From a virus, in IMG/VR virus record IMGVR_UViG_3300025759_000511, positions 1 through 28,486 of that record: 28,486 bases of DNA; one strand, 5' to 3'. Made by a program: the position numbers and the translations under genes. Each line of letters starts with the position of its first letter. Position 1 is the stretch's first letter. The notes below the pieces were generated by a model. That model was not told the origin of the DNA and did no database searches. It worked only from the letters and a program-made list of their open reading frames with translations. This document shows positions 1-7,668 of the stretch, piece after piece.

Positions 1-2257
1 AATTTTCATAATTAAGACTTATGTTTCTAATCTGGTATCTACTAGAAGTAATTGCAACTAACCCTCTGCCAGAAGTTTCTCTAACATATTGTTGTGACAT
101 TCTATATTGAGATGCAAAAGGAACACCTATGTAAACACTGGTATGATTACCTTCTAATGTATAATTAGAACCTGTTGTATTTGTCAGTGAATAGTTGTTA
201 CCATTAGTAGCATCAACTGCTATTAAACCTGTTTTAACTCCATAAGGAGAAGTAACTGTTGTTAAATTAGTTCCAGCATCATACGTGCCTGTTACTAATT
301 TTTTTAAATCTAAATAAACAGAAAATCCAATTGTAGTATCTTTTAAATTTCTTAAATCAATTTTAAATAATTTAAGGTCTGTATTTTCATTTGCTAATAC
401 ATAAACAAAACTATCAGTTGACATGGCTCCTAATATTTTTAAACCAGTAAATGACCATTTAGACCAAGCTGTTTGAACTTTTTCACCTCTATCAAAAAAG
501 TATTTATAAATATACATTGTGTTTGCATTAACAGATGTAACAGCACTTCCTGAAACATATGGTGCAACTTGTGTATCTGTAGTGTCAGCAGCTAATGCTA
601 TTAATGTATCTTCCGTTGTATTACTAATTAATTGATAAACATTGGTAGGTAATAAATCTTGTACTGAAACTGTAATATCTAAACCATCATTTGTTAATGT
701 ATTATCATCAGCAAAATATTCTCTAATTGCTGTGTTGTTATTTCTTGATTGTGCAAAATATGCAAACTTACCAGCAGACACAGGCCTCACATTATCATCA
801 TGTTCAAAACTTGATACTTCATTAAGTATTGCTGTAGTAGGTGTAATTGCATCACTACCTGCTGCTCCTAATTTATATTGAGCTGTATCAGAAAATAATA
901 ATAAAGATTCATTAAAAGACACTGAATTTTTTAATGTGTTAACTTGTGTTCCTGAAGCTGCAATATCAATAGGGTCTGTATCTAAAGTCTGTGTAACTGT
1001 TGTTGCAAACAAATTAAAGAAGTCAGCATTTTCAGTAAAAATTAAATTTTCTCCAGACAAAAATCCTAATCTATTTTTGTAAAATGTTAAATTATTAATT
1101 TTTCTATTGACAAAAGTAGGGTCAGCATTTGAATCACTATCACCACATTTTCTATCTGTCCAATCTAATTCTTTAAAAGTAAATGTGCCATCATTATTAT
1201 TAATTAATGCATGTGGCATTGTTGAATTATTTAAACCTAAACTTGTTGCTGGTGCAATCGTTTCTTCCCAAACACCATCTGTTTTAAATTCAACCCAATA
1301 ATCACTTATAACATCACCTTCAGCACCAATAACTTTTATTTTACTGCCAGATAAACCGTGATAAGGTAATTTTGTAAAATCTGATATTTCATCTTTAATA
1401 GAATAAAAAGTGGAATTACCTGCTCCATCTCCAGTTTCTATTGTATATAATGGGTCATTATCTTTAGGTTCACCATAGATAACAGAGTTCATTAATTGAA
1501 AATCAAAATAAGTTGTAAATCCTGAATATGTATTTATACCAGCTGTAGTAGATAAAACAGCGTTTGTATCTGTTCTAACTATTTTAATTTCAGCAGAAGA
1601 TGAAGCATCCCAATATTGACTTGCAGTACCATTAAATATAATATCTGCAACGTGTTTGGTATCTCTAAAAGTTGTATCATGGTTTGCATCAGAACCATCA
1701 GGCATTTGCAATCTAATTTCTAAACCATATCCCAATGCTGCCTGCATATCTGGGTGTGTTAATTTGATAGTGTATTCATTACCATAATTAGTAGCAACAC
1801 AATTAACATAAAATTCTTCATTTCTTGCAGCACTTGTATTTGTATCTGCTAACACTGTTATAGATTTATTAACTATAAAAGAATAATCTGCAATATTAAC
1901 TAATTTAAAATCTGTTCTAGGATTTGTAGAAGTCAAATAACTTGCTCCACTTGCAATAGTAACTGTTTTTGAATTACCTTGTAAATCCCAAACTTTAACA
2001 CCACCATTATAAAATGTTACAATATATTGATTGTTTTCATCTCTTTGAATAGACCAAAATTTAGTTGTGTTAGGAAACACATTTGTAGCGTCTAATGTAG
2101 AAATGTAATCTAATGAAGGTCTTTTTGACAAACCATCTACAATATTGTTTTGTAAATTAAGTTGTAATTCACCTTGATTTATTCCTCTTTGTGTAGGTGT
2201 TTGTTGAGAGATACCATTCAGAAAATTAGGAATACTCTGAGATACTACTCTACCCAT
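1..2257 (-). CDS. Tail tubular protein B (T7 gp12-like), 3' end cut by window edge
   Basis: The frame is open from an ATG at 2257 to the window edge, about 752 codons without a stop that I could see. T7 gp12 has 794 residues, so only the last few dozen are probably missing. The N-terminus reads MGRVVSQSIPNFLNG and continues with QQTPTQRG and a DGLSKRPS stretch, which is the typical start of this nozzle protein family. The last visible residues include SGRGLV. The product forms the distal tail nozzle of short-tailed T7-like virions, attached to tail tubular protein A. The ATG overlaps the stop of the tail tubular A gene by one base (TAATG), suggesting translational coupling. The assignment rests on the N-terminal sequence, size and gene order. 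Confidence 0.9.
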   Translation of the reverse strand, partial: MGRVVSQSIPNFLNGISQQTPTQRGINQGELQLNLQNNIVDGLSKRPSLDYISTLDATNVFPNTTKFWSIQRDENNQYIVTFYNGGVKVWDLQGNSKTVTIASGASYLTSTNPRTDFKLVNIADYSFIVNKSITVLADTNTSAARNEEFYVNCVATNYGNEYTIKLTHPDMQAALGYGLEIRLQMPDGSDANHDTTFRDTKHVADIIFNGTASQYWDASSSAEIKIVRTDTNAVLSTTAGINTYSGFTTYFDFQLMNSVIYGEPKDNDPLYTIETGDGAGNSTFYSIKDEISDFTKLPYHGLSGSKIKVIGAEGDVISDYWVEFKTDGVWEETIAPATSLGLNNSTMPHALINNNDGTFTFKELDWTDRKCGDSDSNADPTFVNRKINNLTFYKNRLGFLSGENLIFTENADFFNLFATTVTQTLDTDPIDIAASGTQVNTLKNSVSFNESLLLFSDTAQYKLGAAGSDAITPTTAILNEVSSFEHDDNVRPVSAGKFAYFAQSRNNNTAIREYFADDNTLTNDGLDITVSVQDLLPTNVYQLISNTTEDTLIALAADTTDTQVAPYVSGSAVTSVNANTMYIYKYFFDRGEKVQTAWSKWSFTGLKILGAMSTDSFVYVLANENTDLKLFKIDLRNLKDTTIGFSVYLDLKKLVTGTYDAGTNLTTVTSPYGVKTGLIAVDATNGNNYSLTNTTGSNYTLEGNHTSVYIGVPFASQYRMSQQYVRETSGRGLVAITSSRYQIRNISLNYEN

Positions 2258-2865
2258 TAGTAAGTCCTTCTAGTTGGTCTGTTTATAATTGAGTATGTAT
2301 TGTAGTCACCTTCTAAAATATTAACATCTGCTTCTTGGCTATCAGCTTGATGAAATGCCATTAAAGCTTCTTGTTCATCATTTGCAATTAATTCAACAAT
2401 ACTTTTATCACCTAAAAATCTTGACGCAAATCTTCTTGCTGCTTTAGCTGTAATGTATTGTCTAGCATATTCTGGAAGTTGTTCAAATTGTTGTACTAAA
2501 ACTAAGTCAACAGAGGCAGGAGCACTTGTAAAAACATCTGTGTGTCTTTCTAAATCGTATAAATATCCATTTCTAAGTGTGTAATTTAAATGTCTATAAT
2601 CTTTACTTGCATCAGCTTTAACACAGTTAGACGGTAGTGGTATTCTATTGTCTTGGTCAAGAGCTAATGAAGTCCATTTTTCATGTGTATTAAAATGCCA
2701 TCCAATACTTTGGACAGACATTGAAGTTTCATCTAAAATATTTTTTGCTGTAGATACATCAACAGTTGTTGTTCCTGTAATAGAGTTAACAGGTGCTTCT
2801 CCAATAACAGACAACATAATGTTTATCGCTTGTAACTCAGTTGTAGGTATAATTTGTGTACTCAT
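2257..2865 (-). CDS. Tail tubular protein A (T7 gp11-like)
   Basis: 202 residues, against 196 in T7 gp11. The N-terminus TELQAINIMLSVIGEAPVNS is the family signature (an AVN.ML..IGE.PVNS pattern). A C-terminal RRFASRF stretch also fits gatekeeper/adaptor proteins that join the portal to the tail. It lies between the capsid/Hsp20 genes and tail tubular B, the T7 order apart from the Hsp20 insertion. The start ATG at 2865 follows a GGAG 7-10 bases upstream, and a strong terminator (2891-2921) lies just before it. Transcripts for this gene must therefore read through that terminator or start between the two; I see no promoter there. Confidence 0.93.
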   Translation of the reverse strand: MSTQIIPTTELQAINIMLSVIGEAPVNSITGTTTVDVSTAKNILDETSMSVQSIGWHFNTHEKWTSLALDQDNRIPLPSNCVKADASKDYRHLNYTLRNGYLYDLERHTDVFTSAPASVDLVLVQQFEQLPEYARQYITAKAARRFASRFLGDKSIVELIANDEQEALMAFHQADSQEADVNILEGDYNTYSIINRPTRRTY

Positions 2866-2890
2866 AATCTCCTATAAATATATTTTAGAT

Positions 2891-2921
2891 AAAACTAGGG
2901 GACAGATAATCCATCCCCTAG
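2891..2921 (-). terminator. Factor-independent terminator after Hsp20
   Basis: On the minus strand a perfect 8-bp stem, CTAGGGGA (2921-2914) and TCCCCTAG (2902-2895), closes an 11-base loop and is followed by TTTTATC. It stands 9 bases past the Hsp20 stop and 26 bases before the tail tubular A start. It is the second of two terminators around Hsp20. Confidence 0.85.
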
Positions 2922-2930
2922 ACTTGTTAA

Positions 2931-3329
2931 TTAAGATATTTTAACTTTCTTTTCTTGTTTTTCTTCTGGAAGTTTTTGTTCCAAAGATACTTCAAGAATA
3001 CCATCTTTGTAATCTGCTTTTACAACGTTTGTGTACTCAGCCAATTTGAACGCTTGTTCAAAAGACCTTTCTCCAATACCTTTGTATAAGAAATCACCAA
3101 CAGATGATTTATCTTTTTTACCTTTTACTTTTAAAACATTTTCTTTAACACTAACATCAATTTCAGATTTACCGAAACCAGCTAATGCCATAGAAATTTT
3201 GTACTCACCATCTTTTACTTTTTCAATATTGTATGGTGGGTAACCTACTGTTTTAATTTTAGACAGTTCATTAAATAGGTCATCAAAACCTACTGAGAAC
3301 GCCTTAAACGGTGTAAAGTCTAGTGTCAT
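2931..3329 (-). CDS. Small heat-shock protein, Hsp20/alpha-crystallin family
   Basis: 132 residues from the ATG at 3329. That start is preferred because AAAGGAG lies just upstream; the frame stays open further to a TTG, but this would place the Shine-Dalgarno inside the gene. Residues around 30-115 form an alpha-crystallin domain: PPYNIEK, then KISMALAGFGKSEIDVSV, a KGKK strand turn, and ADYKDGILEVSL, which matches the conserved A..(D/N)G.L.(V/I) motif. The Lys/Glu-rich tail ends with KVKIS. The family holds unfolding proteins in a foldable state without ATP. Hsp20 genes are known in several marine phages, and this position between capsid and tail genes suggests help with virion protein folding (inference). 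Its leader can form a hairpin (TTAAAGC/GCTTTAA, 3357-3385), and terminators flank the gene. Confidence 0.92.
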   Translation of the reverse strand: MTLDFTPFKAFSVGFDDLFNELSKIKTVGYPPYNIEKVKDGEYKISMALAGFGKSEIDVSVKENVLKVKGKKDKSSVGDFLYKGIGERSFEQAFKLAEYTNVVKADYKDGILEVSLEQKLPEEKQEKKVKIS

Positions 3330-3400
3330 TTTTTCTCCTTTGTTAAGCAAGTTTAATTAAAGCACCCACTAGAGGCATGCTTTAAAGTTTATTATTAATA

Positions 3401-3423
3401 GAAAAGGGGAACCTAAGTCCCCC
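3401..3423 (-). terminator. Terminator downstream of the capsid gene (T7 T-phi-like position)
   Basis: On the minus strand GGGGA (3422-3418) and TCCCC (3410-3406) form a 5-bp GC-rich stem with a 7-base loop, followed by TTTTCT. It lies 26 bases after the capsid stop. T7 has its main late terminator in the same place, just after gene 10. The short stem suggests partial termination, enough to make capsid mRNA more abundant than tail mRNA. Confidence 0.75.
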
Positions 3424-3448
3424 TAATCTATTTAGTAGTTATTAAAGA

Positions 3449-4432
3449 TTAAGCTTCTTTAATACCAACTGCCGCTTCAGGTCTCAGAACTCCGTGACCC
3501 ATAGCGTATTTAGCAACCATTAATGTTCCTTGTCTTCTGATATCGTATTCAGATTCAACAGCCAAGTCCATTAATTTTACAGTTCCAACCGCAGAAGGAT
3601 GTGATACTAAACAAACATAGTTTGTTAAAGTCACAGCTTGTGGGTTTGAACCACCAGCAGTTGCAGAACCAGCCGCAGGGGCAGCAGAAATGGCAGCTGC
3701 AATCTCATCAAAATGAGCAGTAGGAACTAATTCAATTCCTGCAACTTTCATAACTTTACCGTCTGCAATTGAACCTTGACCACTAAAGTCAACATTCACT
3801 ACATTAGTTCCGTTTGCTAGTTTGTAGTATTCTTCCAATTTAATGAAAGCTTTTCTACCTTCTTTTGGTACATAGTTAGCATCTAAAGCTTTAGCTGCAT
3901 CAAACAATGAATCAATCATTGCATTTGCTGCTGTAGAAGCTGTAGCACTAGCGATACCAGTGTTAGTTATTACAGTTCCTGCTCCATAGCCTGAATCAGC
4001 TACGTTTGCAGAAGCTTGTGCTGCTTGACCAATAGTTTGTAAGATATGCTTATCTTTTTGGAAAGCAAGTGCTCTACCGATTTCAGTAGAATATGCACTT
4101 CTTACATCCCAGTGGTTTTTAGCTTCTTCAATATTTGATAAAAATACCGAAGATAAAAGTAGGTCATTAATAGTAATAACCTTTTCGTTGTGGTTTACAT
4201 CAGAACCGAGTATTTCGGCACCAGCAGTGTGGTAAGATGCTCCGACCCTTCCCATTACTGGGAAAGTTGCAGATTTGCCAGAAGCGATACTTCTAACCAT
4301 TTCTGCACCAGCTGTTACTGAAGCTCTATCAAATGAAGTAAGTACCTCACCTGCAAAAACTTTCAGAAACAATGCATCTTCACTACCAGAAGCGTTAACT
4401 CGACCTAATGATACAGGCGTTGCTGCTGTCAT
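3449..4432 (-). CDS. Major capsid protein (T7 gp10-like, HK97 fold)
   Basis: 327 residues, against 345 for T7 gp10A. The N-terminal part contains LFLKVFAGEVLTSFDRASV, MVRSIASGKSATFPVMGRVGA and YHTAGAEILG, the usual capsid pattern of T7-like phages. The C-terminus has YDIRRQGTLMVAKYAMGHGVLRPEAAVGI, also a family signature. It is Ala/Gly-rich and its codons are less AT-biased than those of neighbours, as expected for the most abundant virion protein. The ATG at 4432 is preceded by AAGGAGAAAAAAC. A 184-base leader separates it from the preceding small basic ORF and contains a candidate phage promoter. A terminator follows the stop. Confidence 0.96.
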   Translation of the reverse strand: MTAATPVSLGRVNASGSEDALFLKVFAGEVLTSFDRASVTAGAEMVRSIASGKSATFPVMGRVGASYHTAGAEILGSDVNHNEKVITINDLLLSSVFLSNIEEAKNHWDVRSAYSTEIGRALAFQKDKHILQTIGQAAQASANVADSGYGAGTVITNTGIASATASTAANAMIDSLFDAAKALDANYVPKEGRKAFIKLEEYYKLANGTNVVNVDFSGQGSIADGKVMKVAGIELVPTAHFDEIAAAISAAPAAGSATAGGSNPQAVTLTNYVCLVSHPSAVGTVKLMDLAVESEYDIRRQGTLMVAKYAMGHGVLRPEAAVGIKEA

Positions 4433-4559
4433 GTTTTTTCTCCTTGTTGTGTTGTTATTGTTAAATAAAAGTCTCTACATTATCCTCAGCTTTTACCCAG
4501 ATTGTCGCCCTCAAGCGGTCAAGTTATTACACTTACTTTTATGTATTGACAGTTGCCCT

Positions 4560-4577
4560 CTAAAAAGAGTGCACAAC
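4560..4577 (-). promoter_or_regulatory. Weak candidate phage RNAP promoter upstream of capsid
   Basis: The minus strand reads GTTGTGCACTCTTTTTAG followed by AGGG. It shares CTTTTTAG and other positions (11 of 18) with the better site at 7651-7668, and it ends in TAG plus purines like T7 promoters. It would give a 5' leader of about 128 bases. T7 has its strongest promoter, phi10, at this position. The match to the consensus is poor in the central CCC, so this is the least secure member of the set. The leader downstream also holds a GC-rich imperfect stem near 4500-4520. Confidence 0.4.
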
Positions 4578-4616
4578 TATAATGCCATGTGGGTTTTACC
4601 CCACAAGACAAATTCT

Positions 4617-4763
4617 TTATTTTTTCTTAGCTGTCTTAGCAGCTCTTTTAAATTGTTTAGCAGTCGGTGCACCTTTGCTTCCAACTTTACGCATTTTCTC
4701 ACCACTACCAGCTGCTATTCTTTTACGTTTAGCATGTATATTAGCGTATAAACCTTTTTTCAT
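4617..4763 (-). CDS. Small basic protein of unknown function (48 aa)
   Basis: 48 residues, about one third Lys or Arg, starting MKKGLYANIHAKRKRIAAGS and continuing with GEKMRK.GSKGAPTA. I recognise this as a small protein recurrent in marine phage genomes, usually found near structural genes, with no known function. Its start overlaps the stop of the preceding small ORF (TAATG), so translation is probably coupled. The charge suggests binding of nucleic acid or of the acidic scaffold, but that is inference. It is the last gene before the capsid leader. Confidence 0.8.
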   Translation of the reverse strand: MKKGLYANIHAKRKRIAAGSGEKMRKVGSKGAPTAKQFKRAAKTAKKK

Positions 4764-4879
4764 TATGCTTTCATTCCTCTTTTTTTAGCAGTTGCATAAA
4801 ATACTTTAGTACCTTTTTTCTTACCATAACTTTTAGTCATAGCTTTTTTCATCTTACTTGCTTTTTTAGTTAATGGCAT
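4763..4879 (-). CDS. Very small Lys-rich protein of unknown function (38 aa)
   Basis: 38 residues, starting MPLTKKASKMKKAMTKSYGK and ending AKKRGMKA; 13 of 38 are Lys or Arg. It begins 2 bases after the scaffold stop and overlaps the next small basic ORF by one base, forming the tightly packed series scaffold, 38 aa, 48 aa, capsid. The ORF is compact, has no spare intergenic space and keeps the phage's codon style, which supports a real gene despite its size. Function unknown; similar basic miniproteins sit beside scaffold or portal genes in marine phages. Confidence 0.72.
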   Translation of the reverse strand: MPLTKKASKMKKAMTKSYGKKKGTKVFYATAKKRGMKA

Positions 4880-4881
4880 AA

Positions 4882-5655
4882 TTATAAATTACTGTTTTGA
4901 AGTTTTTGTTTAACTTCATTTTGATACGCAATATCTTTAGCATATTTAGGATTTGACATTGCTTCAGTAACTTGTGCCCAAGATTGAAAACCTTGTTCAA
5001 CACTAGGTGTAGCTTTGCCAGACATTAATTTAGGTTCAGTTCCGTTAGCTCTTTCGTATTGACCTTTAAGAGCATTAACAGCAAGTTTAACTGTTTCCAT
5101 ATCTGAACTATTTACCGCTTTGTTATATGCTTGTTTCTCACCATCCGTCATATTTTCAGCAGCCCAATCAACCATTTCTTTATACGCAGTATCACCACCA
5201 ACAGTATTTTTAATATCTGTGGAATATTTTTCAGCCAATGCTTGTTGACCAGAAATATAGTTATCAACATATTCTTTTGTTATCCCAACTTTTTCTAATG
5301 CTTCGTATGATTTAGCATCTAATTCACCTTTTTCTGCATATTCATTCTGCAATGAAGTCATATCTAAACCAGCAGATTCAACTGCTTTTTCAGCTACTTC
5401 TAAAGTGTTCTTATTTGCTTCTTGTTCTTTTAAAGTAGTTTTCCCAATTGGGTCAACTTCTTCTTTTTGAGATTGTCCACCAAGTTTCTTTTCTAACTCA
5501 GCATATGATTTAGCCAGTTCCTCAACAGAATTAAATTTTTCTGGTAAGCCTTCTGGTTTACTTTGTGTTGACTGTGTCTCGTTTGTTTGTTCTTGTGTTT
5601 CTACAGGCTTTTCTGAATTAGTTTCAGCTGCTTGTATTTCTACTTTTTCTACCAT
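4882..5655 (-). CDS. Capsid assembly scaffolding protein (T7 gp9-like)
   Basis: 257 residues, against 307 in T7 gp9. The sequence is strongly acidic and rich in Glu, Gln, Thr and Ser in its first 80 residues, with LPEKFNSVEELAKSYAELEKKLG around 38-60, a motif typical of T7-like scaffolds. The C-terminal region is predicted helical with a QSWAQVTEAMSNPKYA segment before a short basic end (KQKLQNSNL); in this family the C-terminus contacts the capsid protein. It lies between portal and capsid genes as in T7 and starts 3 bases after the portal stop. It is expected in procapsids and absent from mature virions. Confidence 0.92.
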   Translation of the reverse strand: MVEKVEIQAAETNSEKPVETQEQTNETQSTQSKPEGLPEKFNSVEELAKSYAELEKKLGGQSQKEEVDPIGKTTLKEQEANKNTLEVAEKAVESAGLDMTSLQNEYAEKGELDAKSYEALEKVGITKEYVDNYISGQQALAEKYSTDIKNTVGGDTAYKEMVDWAAENMTDGEKQAYNKAVNSSDMETVKLAVNALKGQYERANGTEPKLMSGKATPSVEQGFQSWAQVTEAMSNPKYAKDIAYQNEVKQKLQNSNL

Positions 5656-5658
5656 TTA

Positions 5659-7227
5659 TTATTGTCCTTGTTGTTGTTTCATTACGTTGTTTACAGCAGG
5701 TGCAATACCCTTTTCAACCATTTGCATCATCTGTTGATTTTGCATTTGTTCTTCCATGGCTGCTTGTTCCTGTTGCATTTGCTCTGGAGATTTAACTAAT
5801 CCCTCAGTGTCTATACCTAGACCAGTAGCAATACGTTTGACTAAATCGTCAGTGTTCAATGATTGAGCAATCTGAGGATTTACTTGTGCTAAGTTTCCTA
5901 TCTCAGCAACAAATTCTCTTAATTTTTGTAAATCATTTCCTCTACCTAACGCTTCTATTCCTGTAATAATAGTAGGTCTAACTGAATCTTTTGGTAATGA
6001 AGGAATTTCTTTTGATTGTGACATTCTTTTCATTAGTATTTTAACTAATGGTAATTGAAATTCTTGAGACAGTAATGAATAAATACCACCCATAGAAGTT
6101 TCTAATTGTTCTGCCATATATCTAATTTCTTGTGCTGTAACTCTTTCAGCATCTCTTTGTATTGCAGTGTGTAATAAGAAAGCATATGACATACGCTCTT
6201 CTAATTTACCAATACTTCTTTCAACTACTTGTAAATCATATTGTTTTTGAGCTTGCAGTACAGACACATCATCTTGGGTACCTGTAATAATATCACCATT
6301 TCTTGTATTAGCTAAATCTTTTTTTCTAGTAACAGAGTTAGGTCTAACCATGAATACTACTTTAGAAGATGCAGCAGCACTTTCAACAAGTGCTTGAGAC
6401 AAACCTTCTAATGATTTTAAATCACCAATAAATTCTTCAACATAACTTCTACCGTAATCTTCATTATCAACTCTAACCATTCTCAATGCTTGGTAAGGAA
6501 AATTATCAACTGTGTATGAACCAATTGAAGAAGGTATTTTTATACCTTTAACTTCTTGACATACGTAAAATTTATCTTTTGCTGTTTTGTAAATATGTGT
6601 AAATAAATCTATGTCTTCATCATCTTTATAATCAGAATCTTTTGCAACCATCATTTTAACATCTTCATCTAAAGACATTGGACTGATACATTCTTTAATA
6701 ACAATTTCTAATAACTCACCTGATTCATCTCTTCTACACACATAATTTGTAATAGGATAAACTCTCATATTACCTTGTTTAGGTAAATAAGTAAGTACGT
6801 TTCCAGCTACAATCAAATGTTTCAACGCTTCAAATACAGAAACTCTTAAAGCAAGTTGTTCTATTTTATTTGATACTTCTCTTTCAATTGTTGCTAATGA
6901 TTTTTCAATTTCTGATTTTAATTCTTTTTGTTGTTCTAAATCTTTTTTAGCGTTACCTGAAATTGATAATCTAAAAAATGGGGAATTAGGGGGAAGTAAT
7001 AATAGTAGTAATTTAGAAGCTAAGTTATTAACGCCTCTTGCTCCTACTGATTGAAAAGGATTGTATAAGTCTGTTGAGACATGAAAGCCATCTGGTGGCA
7101 ATAAGGAAGGTATTGTTAGCTCACTACATTCTTGAGCTCTATCTAAAAAGTGTTCTCTGTTCTCTTTTAATTTTTCGTATCGTTGTTTAGCGGTCTCTTG
7201 TAATAATCTGCTGTTGCTGTAGTCCAT
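5659..7227 (-). CDS. Portal protein (head-tail connector, T7 gp8-like)
   Basis: 522 residues, against 536 in T7 gp8. The N-terminus contains RYEKLKENREHFLDRAQECSELTIP, then SVGARGVNNLASKLLLLLLPP, the hallmark of podoviral connectors. Later segments such as IGDLKSLEGLSQALVESAAASSK and RDAERVTAQEIRYMAEQLE fit the stem and wing regions. The C-terminus is Gln/Met-rich (MEEQMQNQQMMQMV). It forms the dodecameric ring through which DNA is packaged by the terminase and to which tail tubular A attaches. The gene starts 3 bases after the upstream small virion gene, in the same operon as scaffold and capsid. Confidence 0.96.
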   Translation of the reverse strand: MDYSNSRLLQETAKQRYEKLKENREHFLDRAQECSELTIPSLLPPDGFHVSTDLYNPFQSVGARGVNNLASKLLLLLLPPNSPFFRLSISGNAKKDLEQQKELKSEIEKSLATIEREVSNKIEQLALRVSVFEALKHLIVAGNVLTYLPKQGNMRVYPITNYVCRRDESGELLEIVIKECISPMSLDEDVKMMVAKDSDYKDDEDIDLFTHIYKTAKDKFYVCQEVKGIKIPSSIGSYTVDNFPYQALRMVRVDNEDYGRSYVEEFIGDLKSLEGLSQALVESAAASSKVVFMVRPNSVTRKKDLANTRNGDIITGTQDDVSVLQAQKQYDLQVVERSIGKLEERMSYAFLLHTAIQRDAERVTAQEIRYMAEQLETSMGGIYSLLSQEFQLPLVKILMKRMSQSKEIPSLPKDSVRPTIITGIEALGRGNDLQKLREFVAEIGNLAQVNPQIAQSLNTDDLVKRIATGLGIDTEGLVKSPEQMQQEQAAMEEQMQNQQMMQMVEKGIAPAVNNVMKQQQGQ

Positions 7228-7230
7228 ATA

Positions 7231-7452
7231 TTACTGTATATTTAAACCTGAACTTGTAGGTATATTCAAACCAGATGAAGTCTGTAAAGAAGATGTTCCT
7301 CTTCTTCTAGCTTTTTTAGCAGTCATTTCTGCTTTCTCCGTAGTCGCAGCTGTTTTAACTGTAGGTGCCACTTGCTCTCCTATTGGAGATGGTGGTGGAG
7401 CTGGTGGTGGAGCTGGTTGAACTTCAGGTACTTTGGGTGCTGATAGACACAT
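7231..7452 (-). CDS. Small Pro-rich virion/tail assembly protein (T7 gp6.7/7.3-like)
   Basis: 73 residues. The N-terminus MCLSAPKVPEV followed by a proline run (PAPPPAPPPSP), then a middle Lys/Ala section and KKARRRGTSSLQ, is the layout of the small proteins encoded just before the portal gene in T7-like phages (T7 gp6.7 also begins MCxSPK). These minor virion or tail-assembly proteins are needed for infectivity. A short direct repeat, TSSGLNI, occurs twice at the C-terminus. The family link is by pattern, not by strong similarity. Confidence 0.65.
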   Translation of the reverse strand: MCLSAPKVPEVQPAPPPAPPPSPIGEQVAPTVKTAATTEKAEMTAKKARRRGTSSLQTSSGLNIPTSSGLNIQ

Positions 7453-7453
7453 A

Positions 7454-7639
7454 TTATTTATTTTCTGACCTCTCTTTTAAAGTGTTGATGAATCTTACTA
7501 CATCTCGTTGGCCTGCTTTAAAGTACACTGTTTTAGTGTCATCAGCTAAACTAGGTGATTTCTCAGGAAATACTTCATTTAACATCTTAACTAAATCAAC
7601 TGCCAGTACAGGCATAACTAAATCTTCAGATTCATTCAT
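7454..7639 (-). CDS. Hypothetical protein, first gene of the structural operon (61 aa)
   Basis: 61 residues with no motif I recognise. The sequence includes MLNEVFPEKSPSLADDTKTV and ends FINTLKERSENK; it is soluble, with mixed charge. It is the first ORF after a phage-type promoter (7651-7668). If transcription starts at the final G of that motif, the leader is only about 12 bases and there is no clear Shine-Dalgarno. Its neighbours suggest a minor virion or morphogenesis role. Confidence 0.7.
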   Translation of the reverse strand: MNESEDLVMPVLAVDLVKMLNEVFPEKSPSLADDTKTVYFKAGQRDVVRFINTLKERSENK

Positions 7640-7650
7640 ATTTTATTCTT

Positions 7651-7668
7651 CTAAAAAGGGCACTTTAG
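7651..7668 (-). promoter_or_regulatory. Phage RNAP promoter for the structural operon
   Basis: The minus strand reads CTAAAGTGCCCTTTTTAG, matching 14 of 18 positions of the site before the SSB cluster (17728-17745). It overlaps the NrdB stop codon and sits directly before the 61-aa ORF and portal operon, where a class III (late) promoter would be expected. Confidence 0.68.

Noticed and set aside
4588-4605. Terminator before the capsid promoter (TGTGGG/CCCACA stem)
   Set aside because: A 6-bp stem is present, but no T-run follows on either strand.
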